From contig NZ_MAQW01000029.1 in NCBI RefSeq assembly GCF_001682855.1, positions 21,615-85,614 of the forward strand: a DNA stretch of 64,000 nt, written 5' to 3'. Shown piece by piece: positions 1-8,327 of the stretch; position 1 is the stretch's first letter, and each line of letters begins with the position of its first letter. This DNA comes from Bacillus sp. FJAT-27264. Its GTDB lineage: Bacteria > Bacillota > Bacilli > Paenibacillales > Paenibacillaceae. The position numbers and the translations under genes are program-made. Below the pieces are notes generated by a model. The model was not told the origin of the DNA and ran no database searches. It saw only the letters and a list, made by a program, of their open reading frames with translations.

Positions 1-2
1 GA

Positions 3-416
3 CAGGCCTGGTATTTATACGGTATTTGCGGATTACGGCAGGACTTTCGCCTCTTCAAGTTGCTACGGATGAAATCGCTGGTGAAGGAGACACGGACCTA
101 TACAAGAGAAGATCTTCCCTTGGAGGGACTACCTTGGGGAGGGGATTGGCAGAGAGAGGGCAGCCCTGTCCCATGCGTACTACATTTTGCTGCCGAGGGC
201 AGGCATTTGGCGGAGGATCGCTTTGATGCTGCCGAACTGCAGCCTGACGGCAACGGAGGGTACTTCGTTACGATCCATTATCCCGAGGACAGCTGGCTCT
301 ATGGCTTCCTGCTTGCTTTCGGCACGTCTGTCGAGGTGCTGGAACCGGACTCCATTCGGCAGAAATTAGGGAAGCTCGCAGCAGAAATCGCCGCAAAGTA
401 TGCTAAGCAGGATTGA
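3..416 (+). CDS. WYL-domain transcriptional regulator, C-terminal part (5' end outside window)
   Basis: The reading frame is open from the left edge (frame beginning at base 3), so the gene starts upstream. The visible part begins Q-A-W-Y-L-Y-G and includes the W-Y-L triplet at bases 9-17 that names the WYL ligand-sensing domain, followed by RLFKLLRM. The tail (YGFLLAFGTSVEVLEP...LAAEIAAKY) matches the C-terminal WCX-type extension of YafY/DeoR-like HTH-WYL regulators, in which a DNA-binding HTH precedes a WYL domain that responds to a nucleotide or other small ligand. The HTH lies off the window, so target and ligand cannot be read. It converges on the exporter gene to its right. Confidence 0.85.
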   Translation, partial: QAWYLYGICGLRQDFRLFKLLRMKSLVKETRTYTREDLPLEGLPWGGDWQREGSPVPCVLHFAAEGRHLAEDRFDAAELQPDGNGGYFVTIHYPEDSWLYGFLLAFGTSVEVLEPDSIRQKLGKLAAEIAAKYAKQD

Positions 417-423
417 TACACTA

Positions 424-466
424 AAAGGGCTGCTCCCACCAATCCGGTGAGAACAGCCCTTTCTTT
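424..466. terminator. bidirectional terminator between WYL regulator and exporter
   Basis: The arms AAAGGGCTG and CAGCCCTTT form a stem around an interrupted loop, with A-rich and T-rich flanks on opposite sides. The stem lies 8 bp after the regulator stop and just before the exporter stop, so it can end transcripts from both directions. Confidence 0.75.
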
Positions 467-485
467 AATCCATTCAGGGAGTGTG

Positions 486-1985
486 TTACTTGGTCTCAGC
501 TTCAACTTCTGTCTTCAGAAAATCTGCCTGCGGCGAGGTTTTCTTGATGAAGAAAGACAGTACCAATGCAGCAACAGTCACCCAGGTGGCCACAATAAAG
601 GCATGGTTAATACCGTTAATGGTTGCTTCCTGCGACAACTTCAACATGGCGACTTTGTCTGTCTTGGAGACCGCTCCGCTAACCAAAGCGTCGGTAATTG
701 TGCTCTTGGTGCGATTGGTCATCAAGCTGACGAACACAGCTATCCCCATCGCTCCGCCGATCGTACGCAGGGTGTTAGACATCGCAGAGCCATGAGAGTT
801 AAGACGCTGCGGAAGCTGATTCAGACCCGCAGTGACAATCGGCATCATCAGCATAGACATCCCGAACATCCGCGCGGTATACGTCAGAATAAGGTAGGTG
901 TATGTGGTGGAATCTGTAAGATGACTGAATTCATAAGTCGTGATTGTAGTAATAATTAGACCAATAACCGCAAGCCATCTGGCACCAATCTTATCGAAAA
1001 TAATCCCCGTTATCGGGGACATGATTCCCATCAGAATCGCACCCGGCAGCAGTAGCAGCCCAGATTCCATCGGCGTAAAGCCGCGAATCGTCTGGAGATA
1101 AATCGGCAGCAGAATCATACCGGAGTACATCGCCATCGTAATGATAATATTGATGATGGTGGTTAGTGTAAACATGTTATAACGGAAAATCCGGAACTCC
1201 AGCAGCGGCTTGTCGATCTTCAGTTGACGCCATACAAACAACGCCAGGGAAACTGCACCCAGGATGAGGCACACGATAACCGTGGTGCTGCCCCAGCCGT
1301 CTGTTCCCGCGTCACTAAAGCCGTAGAGTAAACCGCCGAAGCCGAGTGTGGACAGAATGACGCCTAATTTATCCAGCGAAGGAGAAGTGACCTTCCCTAC
1401 ATTTTGCATCGTCTTCGCACCTAGCAGCGTGGAGAAAATAGCCAGTGGCAAGACGATAAAGAACAGCACCCGCCAAGAGTAGTTCTGTACAACCCAACCG
1501 GACAGTGTAGGACCGACAGCCGGGGCAAAAATCATCGCCACCGCCATTAAGCCCATCGCCTTGCCGCGTTCCTCAATTGGGAAGATGCGCAGGAACACAA
1601 TGTTCATCAGCGGCATCAGAATCCCTGCACCGACAGCCTGAATCAGTCTGCCGACCAATATCATCTCAAAGCCGGTGCCGACACCGCACACCAGCGTACC
1701 TATTGAAAAAAGAACCATTGCCGTAATAAACAGCTGGCGGGTCGTAAACTTCTCCACCAGATACGCGCTGACCGGTACCAGTACACCGTTAACCAGCATG
1801 AAGCCGGTTGTCAGCCACTGGGCCGTATTGGCCAGAATATTCAAATCCTCCATAATCTTCGGCAGCGCCACATTCATCAGCGTCTGATTGAGCAATGCAA
1901 CGAATGCGCCAATCAAGAGCGCCGCGATAATCGGACCTCTGCGAATAGCTTTGCCTGCCGTAGCATTAGCAGTTATTGTACTCAT
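486..1985 (-). CDS. DHA2-family (EmrB/QacA-type) MFS drug exporter, 14 TMS
   Basis: A 499-residue membrane protein with about 14 hydrophobic helices, the usual length of DHA2 proton-coupled drug exporters. After a short polar N-terminus, TM1 contains LLNQTLMNVALPKIMEDL, the typical DHA2 opening. A motif-C-like segment AMIFAPAVGPTLSGWV (about 150-164) marks an antiporter. It likely expels hydrophobic drugs or lipids; the substrate cannot be read. The ATG overlaps the TGA of the upstream marR gene by 4 bp, and there is no strong ribosome binding site of its own, so translation is probably coupled. The MarR-exporter order implies that the regulator controls the pair. Confidence 0.9.
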   Translation of the reverse strand: MSTITANATAGKAIRRGPIIAALLIGAFVALLNQTLMNVALPKIMEDLNILANTAQWLTTGFMLVNGVLVPVSAYLVEKFTTRQLFITAMVLFSIGTLVCGVGTGFEMILVGRLIQAVGAGILMPLMNIVFLRIFPIEERGKAMGLMAVAMIFAPAVGPTLSGWVVQNYSWRVLFFIVLPLAIFSTLLGAKTMQNVGKVTSPSLDKLGVILSTLGFGGLLYGFSDAGTDGWGSTTVIVCLILGAVSLALFVWRQLKIDKPLLEFRIFRYNMFTLTTIINIIITMAMYSGMILLPIYLQTIRGFTPMESGLLLLPGAILMGIMSPITGIIFDKIGARWLAVIGLIITTITTYEFSHLTDSTTYTYLILTYTARMFGMSMLMMPIVTAGLNQLPQRLNSHGSAMSNTLRTIGGAMGIAVFVSLMTNRTKSTITDALVSGAVSKTDKVAMLKLSQEATINGINHAFIVATWVTVAALVLSFFIKKTSPQADFLKTEVEAETK

Positions 1986-2440
1986 AATTTCTTTTTGTCT
2001 CTCCCTTGTTCTAATATTTGTACGATTTCACCATGTATGCGTAGCAGTTCACCTGCATCCTCGGTAGGGATGTCTGCTAGCGGCAGCAGATATCTTCTCA
2101 GTGAGGCTTTGCTTTTCTCCATAATCTCACTGCCCTTGTCAGTCAGTGTCAATTGGAAGATCCGCCGATCACTCTCAGACCGCTCGCGCGTTAGCAAACC
2201 AGCCTTCACCATCCGGTCCACAACTCCACTGGCCGCACTATTTCCGAGATGCAACAACTCTGCAAGCTCAGTGATTCCAATAGAAGGATGTGCAGAGATC
2301 TTACGCAAGACCATCAGTTGGGTAGGCGTAATATCAAGTTCCTCCGCGTCTTTCCAAAGCAGCTGCTGAAAAGCATGACTGATCCGGCGAAAGGAAGAAA
2401 TAATCTCATCCAGCTGCCGTCGCTGCTCGTTCTCCTCCAC
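1982..2440 (-). CDS. MarR-family repressor of the adjacent exporter
   Basis: A 152-residue winged-helix protein. The helix-turn-helix is around residues 55-78 (ITELAELLHLGNSAASGVVDRMVKAGLL), with the wing carrying the family-typical SESDRRIF. The start is GTG at 2440, chosen because GGAGG lies 8 nt upstream. The gene is first in a two-gene operon with the DHA2 exporter. A near-consensus promoter and a perfect 12-bp palindrome immediately downstream of the -10 box precede it, the usual geometry for autorepression relieved by a small ligand. The ligand is unknown. Confidence 0.88.
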   Translation of the reverse strand: MEENEQRRQLDEIISSFRRISHAFQQLLWKDAEELDITPTQLMVLRKISAHPSIGITELAELLHLGNSAASGVVDRMVKAGLLTRERSESDRRIFQLTLTDKGSEIMEKSKASLRRYLLPLADIPTEDAGELLRIHGEIVQILEQGRDKKKL

Positions 2441-2474
2441 AGCCTTCCCCTCCAGTATCTTTAAAATTAAATAC

Positions 2475-2517
2475 TTCGCATGCGAACTATTCTACTCTTT
2501 ACGTATTTTTTCGTCAA
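2475..2517 (-). promoter_or_regulatory. Promoter and candidate MarR operator
   Basis: On the minus strand there is a -35 TTGACG (2517-2512), a 17-bp spacer and a -10 TAGAAT (2494-2489). Directly after it is the perfect palindrome TTCGCATGCGAA (2475-2486), where the transcript would start. Binding there would block the promoter. The 12-mer ATACTTCGCATG, containing half of this palindrome, occurs again at 2622-2633. Confidence 0.75.
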
Positions 2518-2556
2518 CTACTTGCTGAAATTTTCTGAAATGGATGTTTTGTCTAC

Positions 2557-2586
2557 AAAAAAAGTCGCCCACTTCACATGGACGAC
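2557..2586 (-). terminator. Rho-independent terminator after bcp
   Basis: On the minus strand GTCG-T-CCA pairs with TGG-G-CGAC across a 7-nt loop and is followed by seven T. It separates bcp from the marR promoter. Confidence 0.75.
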
Positions 2587-2654
2587 CAAACAAATATTTA
2601 CTTTTAATTTAAAAGAGCATGATACTTCGCATGTAAATTAATCCATTAACATCC

Positions 2655-3122
2655 CTAGCTAAGCTGCTCCACAGTTGCTTCCACATGCCCTTTAACTCGA
2701 ACCTTGTTCCACGCTTCTACAACGATTCCATTCTCATCAATCAGGAAGGTCGAACGGACGATGCCCATATATTCTTTGCCATACATTTTTTTCAGCTGCC
2801 ACACGCCATAAAGTTCGCTTACGGTATGCTCCTCATCCGAGAGCAGCAAGAAAGGCAGGCCGTACTTGGCAATAAATTTGACATGCGAGGATAAGCTATC
2901 AGTACTGATCCCCAGGACCACTGCCCCCTTGGCAGCAATCTCTTCATGTGCATCCCTGAAATCGCACGCTTCCTGCGTACAGGCGGTTGTCATATTTTTC
3001 GGGTAAAAATATAAAATAACCTTATGTCCCAAGTATTGACTCAGACGAACCTGCTCCCCATTGGAGGCTGGCAACGTAAAATCAGGGGCGGCTTGTCCCA
3101 CTTCTATTCCAGTATTATTCAT
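2655..3122 (-). CDS. bcp: Thioredoxin-dependent thiol peroxidase (Bcp/PrxQ peroxiredoxin)
   Basis: A 155-residue peroxiredoxin of normal length. The thioredoxin-fold core reads VILYFYPKNMTTACTQEACDFRD. Cys48 is the peroxidatic cysteine in TxxC, and Cys53, five residues on, is the resolving cysteine of the alpha2-type Bcp/PrxQ subgroup. It reduces hydrogen peroxide and organic hydroperoxides in the cytosol using thioredoxin. A GAAGGTG ribosome binding site precedes the ATG. It is transcribed divergently from the LCP gene and has its own terminator, so it is probably monocistronic. The usual DMTPGC context is varied to NMTTAC, but both cysteines are kept. Confidence 0.93.
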   Translation of the reverse strand: MNNTGIEVGQAAPDFTLPASNGEQVRLSQYLGHKVILYFYPKNMTTACTQEACDFRDAHEEIAAKGAVVLGISTDSLSSHVKFIAKYGLPFLLLSDEEHTVSELYGVWQLKKMYGKEYMGIVRSTFLIDENGIVVEAWNKVRVKGHVEATVEQLS

Positions 3123-3164
3123 GATTTTTCACACCTTCATTTTATTAGGATAATTATTCCGAAA

Positions 3165-3193
3165 TTGCGCGTATTCCCAAAAGAAATTATAAT
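3165..3193 (+). promoter_or_regulatory. Promoter of the LCP gene
   Basis: A perfect TATAAT (3188-3193) lies 17 bp after a weak -35 TTGCGC (3165-3170), 34 bp ahead of the chosen start codon. Confidence 0.55.
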
Positions 3194-3227
3194 GTAGAGA
3201 ATGTGAATGCGAAAGGAAGAACGAGAA

Positions 3228-4268
3228 ATGCCACCAAGAAGGAAACGGCACGCAAAGGCCGGTAAAACTAAGAAACCACTGATTTGGACTCTGGCTATAA
3301 TACTTCTTCTAATCATCGGCGTTGTTGTATATTACTTCACTTCCATCGCCAATGAACTTGGCAATCTCCAAAAAGATGGCGAGAATTCACCTTTCCAAAA
3401 TGTGGAGACCGTTGATACCGACACGCCTGAGCCCCCTAAATGGGAGGGCACGGAGCCTGTTAATATTCTGCTCATGGGTGTCGACGCCCGTGGGGTGAAG
3501 AAAGGCGAAGTCCCCCGTTCGGACACGATGCTTGTCGCTTCTCTTGATCCGTTGAAGAAGAAGATCACTGTCTTCTCTATTCTCCGCGATACGTATGTAG
3601 CTATTCCGGATCACGGTAAGCAGCGTATCAATGCAGCAATTATTTATGGACCCAACACGGCAATGCAGACAGTAGGCGATCTGCTGGGCATCCCGATTCA
3701 ATATTATGTCTATACGGACTTCCAGGGCTTTATCAAGCTGGTGGATGCGGTGGGCGGCGTGGATTACGACGTGGAGAAGGATATGGTCTACAAGACGATT
3801 GCCGACGGACCCGAATACGATATCGATCTCAAAAAGGGGTTCCAGCATCTGGACGGCAATATGGCCCTGCAGTACGTCCGCTTCCGTCATGACGCCACCT
3901 CCGATTTCACCCGGACCGAACGTCAGCGCGCCTTCCTGAAGGTCGTAGCCGACAAACTGAAAAGCACCACCACTCTTTTCAAGCTACCTTCCATCCTGTC
4001 AGATGTTAGTCCGTATATCGACACCAATCTGACACTGACCGACATGGCGAAGCTGGCGAGTGTAGGCTACGATAGCAGTATTGGCGGCAGTGAACAAATC
4101 CCGCCGATGAACCTGCTCAAGGAAGATGAGACCAGTAATGGATCGGCCGTCATTGGAATCAGCAGCAATAGCAAGCTCAAGAAATTTGTACAGGATACAC
4201 TGAATGGTCCTGAGCCCTCTCCTTCACCGGAGGCCGGCACGAGCAGCAATGCTCCCGCAACCCCATAG
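3228..4268 (+). CDS. LytR-CpsA-Psr (LCP) family cell-wall polymer transferase
   Basis: A 346-residue membrane-anchored protein. A basic N-terminus (MPPRRKRHAKAGKTKK) precedes one TM helix at residues 17-37, then the extracellular LCP domain. Conserved arginines and acids are visible in LLMGVDAR, RSDTML, SILRDTYV and YVRFRHDATSDFTRTERQRAFL. The Pro/Ser/Thr-rich tail is probably disordered. LCP enzymes move teichoic acid or other polymers from undecaprenyl carriers to peptidoglycan. I prefer the ATG at 3228, with GAAAGGAAG upstream, over an in-frame ATG 21 bp earlier that has no ribosome binding site. The role as transferase is inferred from the family. Confidence 0.88.
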   Translation: MPPRRKRHAKAGKTKKPLIWTLAIILLLIIGVVVYYFTSIANELGNLQKDGENSPFQNVETVDTDTPEPPKWEGTEPVNILLMGVDARGVKKGEVPRSDTMLVASLDPLKKKITVFSILRDTYVAIPDHGKQRINAAIIYGPNTAMQTVGDLLGIPIQYYVYTDFQGFIKLVDAVGGVDYDVEKDMVYKTIADGPEYDIDLKKGFQHLDGNMALQYVRFRHDATSDFTRTERQRAFLKVVADKLKSTTTLFKLPSILSDVSPYIDTNLTLTDMAKLASVGYDSSIGGSEQIPPMNLLKEDETSNGSAVIGISSNSKLKKFVQDTLNGPEPSPSPEAGTSSNAPATP

Positions 4269-4321
4269 TTCCGTAATGGGCACGGAAGACTATACAATAA
4301 CCCCCAGGGCATGATCACGGA

Positions 4322-4355
4322 CGGGCGAACAGCGGACACAAACGCTGCTCGCCCG
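4322..4355 (+). terminator. Hairpin between LCP gene and hemL
   Basis: The 13-bp arms CGGGCGAACAGCG and CGCTGCTCGCCCG, with one mismatch and an 8-nt loop, are followed only by TTCCCTT. This is a partial terminator or a processing hairpin ahead of hemL. Confidence 0.45.
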
Positions 4356-4391
4356 TTCCCTTGCCTATGGAAGACGAAAGGATGATTATTC

Positions 4392-5711
4392 ATGAACCGT
4401 TCCACATCAGAGCAACTTTATCAGGAAGCCCTTCAGCATATCGTAGGAGGCGTCAACAGTCCCTCCCGTTCCTTCAAAGCCGTCGGCGGAGGTGCCCCTG
4501 TATTCATGAAGCGGGCCAGCGGCGCGCATTTCTGGGATGAGGACAATAACCGCTACATAGATTATCTGGCTGCTTACGGTCCGATTATTACCGGCCACGC
4601 CCATCCCCACATTACCGCAGCCATCACTCAAGCTGCCGAGAACGGCATCCTTTACGGCACACCAACCCATCTGGAAATCAAGCTTGCTAAAATGCTTAAG
4701 GAAGCCATCCCTTCGATGGACAAAGTGCGGTTCGTCAATTCCGGCACCGAAGCCGTCATGACCACGATCCGCGTGGCTCGCGCCTATACGAAGCGCAATA
4801 AGATCATCAAGTTCGCCGGCTGCTATCACGGCCACTCCGACCTAGTGCTCGTTGCCGCCGGTTCCGGCCCTTCCACACTAGGTATCCCAGACAGCGCCGG
4901 CATTCCCGTCAGTCTGGCACAAGAAGTCATTACCGTTCCGTTCAATGACCTGGACGGACTGCGCGAGGCACTTGCCACCTGGGGCGACGATGTGGCCGCT
5001 GTTATGGTCGAACCGATTGTCGGCAATTTCGGTATGGTAATGCCGAAGCCTGGCTTCCTGGAAGGGCTGTGCAAGCAGGCCCGCGACAATGGCTCGCTTG
5101 TTATCTACGACGAAGTAATCACGGCTTTCCGCTTCCATTACGGTTCCACTCAAACCTATGCCGGCCTCGATAACCATGAAGACATCACACCTGACTTGAC
5201 GGCGCTCGGCAAAATCATCGGCGGTGGCCTGCCGATCGGTGCTTACGGTGGGCGCAAGCATGTCATGGAGCAGGTAGCTCCACTCGGTCCTGCTTACCAA
5301 GCAGGGACGATGGCGGGGAATCCGGCTTCCATCTCCGCCGGTATTGCCTGTCTTGAAGTGTTAAGCGCAGAAGGCGTCTATGAAGAAATGGAGCGTCTTG
5401 CAATCACTCTGACCGAAGGGCTTCAGGCCTCGGCAGACCGTCACGGTATTCCACTGACGATCAACCGTATCCGTGGTGCGTTCTCGACTCATTTTTGCAA
5501 TCACCCAATCACTGATTACGAAGAAGCACAGGATACGGACGGAGAAATGTTCGCCAGCTTCTTCCGGCACATGCTGAACCGCGGCATCAATCTGGCACCA
5601 TCCAAGTATGAGGCGTGGTTCCTGACCACCGCACATACCGATGCTGATATCGCTGCCACCCTCGAAGCTGCTGAAGCCTCCTTTGCCGCCATGGCGGCGG
5701 GTGACCTGTAA
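4392..5711 (+). CDS. gsaB: Glutamate-1-semialdehyde 2,1-aminomutase (GsaB-like)
   Basis: A 439-residue PLP enzyme of fold-type I. It isomerises glutamate-1-semialdehyde to 5-aminolevulinate for haem and sirohaem synthesis. Landmarks are NSGTEAVMTTIRVAR (cofactor phosphate site), YHGHSD, the DE pair in VIYDEVITAFR and the PLP lysine K274 in ALGKIIGGGLPIGAYGG. The segment YLAAYGPIITGHAHPHI resembles the stand-alone GsaB paralogue of bacilli more than the HemL of hemAXCDBL operons, and no other haem gene is adjacent. GAAAGGA precedes the ATG. The gene is bounded by a hairpin upstream and a strong terminator downstream. Subfamily is inferred from remembered sequences. Confidence 0.88.
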   Translation: MNRSTSEQLYQEALQHIVGGVNSPSRSFKAVGGGAPVFMKRASGAHFWDEDNNRYIDYLAAYGPIITGHAHPHITAAITQAAENGILYGTPTHLEIKLAKMLKEAIPSMDKVRFVNSGTEAVMTTIRVARAYTKRNKIIKFAGCYHGHSDLVLVAAGSGPSTLGIPDSAGIPVSLAQEVITVPFNDLDGLREALATWGDDVAAVMVEPIVGNFGMVMPKPGFLEGLCKQARDNGSLVIYDEVITAFRFHYGSTQTYAGLDNHEDITPDLTALGKIIGGGLPIGAYGGRKHVMEQVAPLGPAYQAGTMAGNPASISAGIACLEVLSAEGVYEEMERLAITLTEGLQASADRHGIPLTINRIRGAFSTHFCNHPITDYEEAQDTDGEMFASFFRHMLNRGINLAPSKYEAWFLTTAHTDADIAATLEAAEASFAAMAAGDL

Positions 5712-5753
5712 GAAGCTGACTCAGTTTGTGAAGCTCACATAGGTTATATCATC

Positions 5754-5792
5754 AAAAGCCGCTGGGGACATTTCGTTCCCCAGCGGCTTTTT
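5754..5792 (+). terminator. Rho-independent terminator after gsaB
   Basis: AAGCCGCTGGGGA pairs perfectly with TCCCCAGCGGCTT around an 8-nt loop, followed by a T run. A second inverted pair (CCGTCTG / CAGACGG, about 5823-5864) with a long loop follows before def; its role is unclear. Confidence 0.9.
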
Positions 5793-5961
5793 CGGATCAA
5801 ATAATACCGTCTATTCCCTAGCCCGTCTGCTACCTTAGCATCCTCCAGGTTGATCAGACGGAGGGAAAAAATCCACCTGACGGTTCAAATTGCCCCCTGC
5901 AAGGAAAGACGAAAGCCATTCTTTTTACGCGCTTTTGTCAAAAAGAAGCCTGCATGTCTGC

Positions 5962-6561
5962 CTACTCATACAAACTGTGGATCTCCACACCCTGCGGAAG
6001 CTTGAACGGGTTCTCTTTGTTAATCCGGTCATAGAACATGATGCCATCCAGATGATCCATCTCATGCTGGATGACGATCGCGTGATAGCCTTTGTAGCGA
6101 ACGACGATCTCTTTGCCACTGGCATCATAACCCTTGACCTTTACAGACTCATATCTTGGCACAAATCCTTGTACTGGACGATCTACCGACAGACAACCCT
6201 CGCTCTCGGGCAAATACACCATTGCCATGGAGTGACTAATGATCTTGGGATTCACCCAAACCTGCTCTATCGTGCGCCCTTTCTCATCGGTTGCAAGCAT
6301 GACGAACATCCGCTGTGACAGCCCAATTTGATTGGCTGAGAGCCCCACACCAGGACGCAGCTTATATTTAGCCGCAGTTTCCGGGTTCTGGCTATTCTTC
6401 AGGAACTGCATCATGCATTGCATTGCCTCACGATCGGCTTCCTGCAAGGGAAGCTCCAACGGCTGGGTCACCTCACGAAGTACCGGATCTCCTTCCCGAA
6501 CAATATCTTCCATCCGAATGATATAGTCGGCAGTAAATTTTGCATTAGACAACAATTTCAT
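5962..6561 (-). CDS. def: Peptide deformylase
   Basis: A 199-residue metalloenzyme that removes the formyl group from initiator methionine of nascent proteins. All three family motifs are present: GVGLSANQ (71-78, with S where A is usual), EGCLS with metal ligand Cys123, and QHEMDH with ligands His166 and His170 and catalytic Glu167. The length suits the longer Gram-positive type 2 enzymes. The ATG at 6561 has its GG-rich site too close (AAAGGTGG directly abuts it); a TTG two codons later or Met17 (MEDIVREGDPVLRE, which aligns with B. subtilis Def) may be the real start. Confidence 0.92.
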   Translation of the reverse strand: MKLLSNAKFTADYIIRMEDIVREGDPVLREVTQPLELPLQEADREAMQCMMQFLKNSQNPETAAKYKLRPGVGLSANQIGLSQRMFVMLATDEKGRTIEQVWVNPKIISHSMAMVYLPESEGCLSVDRPVQGFVPRYESVKVKGYDASGKEIVVRYKGYHAIVIQHEMDHLDGIMFYDRINKENPFKLPQGVEIHSLYE

Positions 6562-6614
6562 CCACCTTTGCCTTACGGGCTTGATTTAGATATATATAAT
6601 TACTGTATGCATCC

Positions 6615-7907
6615 TTACGGATTTATGAAAGCCGTCCGCAGCTGGCCGCTATAATTCACGTCAAATCCAAGTCCGGTGGCTAGTGCACCCAATGGAAGAT
6701 AGGTTTTGTCTTCCTTGCCAACCTTCTGGAGAAAAGCAGGGGTGTCAATCGCTACATCCTGCCCATTAACCTTAATCGTCTTCGATCCAATCGTAACGAT
6801 GACCGTTCTGTCACCGTATTGAATCGTTGCACTTGATGTTTTGTTATCCCACTTACCAGATGCGCCTACAGCATTCAGAATATCCCTCAGTGCCAGGAAG
6901 TTCTGACCGTTCTTAAGTATCGGCTTGTTGGGAGTATTCAATTCCACACCCTTCACAACAATATTCATAGGTGCGACGGCCGTAGCCGTAACGGCTGCCG
7001 TTGGTGTGCGGTATGACCCCCACTGCAATTCTGCGAACACTGTGGCAATCTTCTCGTACCCTAGCTGTGTCGGGTGAAAATCCGGTGAGTCGCCACTGAT
7101 AATATGGGTCAATGAGAACTCTGCTCCGGCAAATTGCTTGGCAACATGAGCGACCAGCACCGGTGCACTGCCTTGGCTGACTGTACCTGCCACAGCCTCA
7201 GCGGCGGATGTGAGACGATCTGCTGCACTCATCAGCTTCGTGTAAGACTGGCCAACGGCAATCTTGGGTGCCGGCTGATATTGATCCGCAAGGAGAATCT
7301 TGGCCTGTGGATTCACCACACGGATATTCTCCAGAATGACCCTCAGATTAGCACTGTAATCGGCCAGCTTCTGATCAAGCTGTGTCTCAAAGTCTGCATC
7401 TGTCAGCTCTTTGACCTTCAGGAACAAGCTGCTTAAGTCATTCCCGCCGATTGTGATCGTGATAAGATTCGCCGCTGCGAGTTCCTTGGCCGCTTGCGGG
7501 ATCTCCGCTGCGAAGGTAGCGATTCTAGGATCGGGAAGACCTTGCTGGATTGCGTCTGATGTAGTGACCGTACCGGTTTTGAGCGCCTCTGTGTAGTGAC
7601 TCAGACCGGAAGTCGTCAATCCGAGGATCCCGTAATTGGCGAGCGCACTCCGGCCATGGTACCAACCCTGCTCTAGCAATCTCTCCGCAAATCCATAAGG
7701 CTTCGCGCTTGGGTTCGTCATTCCCGGCTCATATCCAGCCGTTATGGAATCTCCCAACGCCACGATGCGGAAGGTCTCCTGCTCTTTCCCTTGCGCTGCA
7801 GATGCCTCTCCTGCAGCATGTGCTGACCCGGGAGCACCTGCCCATAGCGATAGCAGCAGCAGACTGCCCATACTAGCCGCTGTTATCTTCTTCCAAACTT
7901 TCAGCAT
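6615..7907 (-). CDS. Secreted SGNH/GDSL hydrolase with copper-amine-oxidase-like C-terminal domain
   Basis: 430 residues. A Sec signal peptide (KK, hydrophobic core 14-24, A-H-A before residue 32) starts the protein. The SGNH esterase domain has block I IVALGDSITAGY (nucleophile Ser54), block III TIGGND and block V DFHPTQLGY with the Asp-His pair. From about residue 310 comes a 'copper amine oxidase N-terminal-like' domain (NGQNFLALRDILNAVGASGKWDNKTSSATI...TYLPLGALATGLGFDV), common in secreted Paenibacillus proteins and thought to bind surfaces rather than copper. It probably deacylates a lipid or polysaccharide outside the cell. The substrate is unknown. Confidence 0.87.
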   Translation of the reverse strand: MLKVWKKITAASMGSLLLLSLWAGAPGSAHAAGEASAAQGKEQETFRIVALGDSITAGYEPGMTNPSAKPYGFAERLLEQGWYHGRSALANYGILGLTTSGLSHYTEALKTGTVTTSDAIQQGLPDPRIATFAAEIPQAAKELAAANLITITIGGNDLSSLFLKVKELTDADFETQLDQKLADYSANLRVILENIRVVNPQAKILLADQYQPAPKIAVGQSYTKLMSAADRLTSAAEAVAGTVSQGSAPVLVAHVAKQFAGAEFSLTHIISGDSPDFHPTQLGYEKIATVFAELQWGSYRTPTAAVTATAVAPMNIVVKGVELNTPNKPILKNGQNFLALRDILNAVGASGKWDNKTSSATIQYGDRTVIVTIGSKTIKVNGQDVAIDTPAFLQKVGKEDKTYLPLGALATGLGFDVNYSGQLRTAFINP

Positions 7908-8023
7908 CGTATCCCTCCATCATTCGTTCTGACTCTATTCTATCATTCCGGGTACCCATGCAAAAGAGTGGTTCCACGTTAAACGAAGAACCACTCTTTG
8001 ATAAGAAGATAGCTATTCTATTG

Positions 8024-8314
8024 CTATTCCTTGTCGGAATTTGGACCCTGACTTCTAGCGGAGTCATTCTCTGGACCAGATAGCTCTCCAGCGCGCTCCA
8101 TATATTTATCATAACGGTCATCCAATTCTCGGCCGATCTTGCGATAACGCCGTGTCTCCTCCACAATGGGGTCCAGCGTCGTCTGGATACGAATCTCATA
8201 CTTAGGTGAGATTTGCCGGATCTCCTTAGCAGAGCGGTCGGTCTGCTCCATCTCTCCATCTTCCAGCAGCTCACTCAGCTTGCGTTCCAAATCATCATTG
8301 CCGCTCATGGTCAT
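8024..8314 (-). CDS. Small charged protein of unknown function, coupled to IMPase
   Basis: A 96-residue, highly charged protein (many E, D, R, K; no TM or signal peptide) with probable helices in ERKLSELLEDGEM and VEETRRYRKIGRELDDRYDKYMERAG. I do not recognise a family. The ribosome binding site AAGGAGGA overlaps the stop codon of the IMPase gene, 13 bp apart, so the two are co-transcribed. No T-run terminator is obvious within 100 bp after it. Confidence 0.7.
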   Translation of the reverse strand: MTMSGNDDLERKLSELLEDGEMEQTDRSAKEIRQISPKYEIRIQTTLDPIVEETRRYRKIGRELDDRYDKYMERAGELSGPENDSARSQGPNSDKE

Positions 8315-8327
8315 AATGGATTCCTCC

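Noticed and set aside
447..959. Open frames opposite the exporter and other long genes
   Set aside because: They are antisense to well-supported genes, without ribosome binding sites or recognisable domains.
3180..3206. PerR box upstream of bcp
   Set aside because: TTATAATTTCTTTT matches only one half of the PerR consensus and coincides with the LCP -10.
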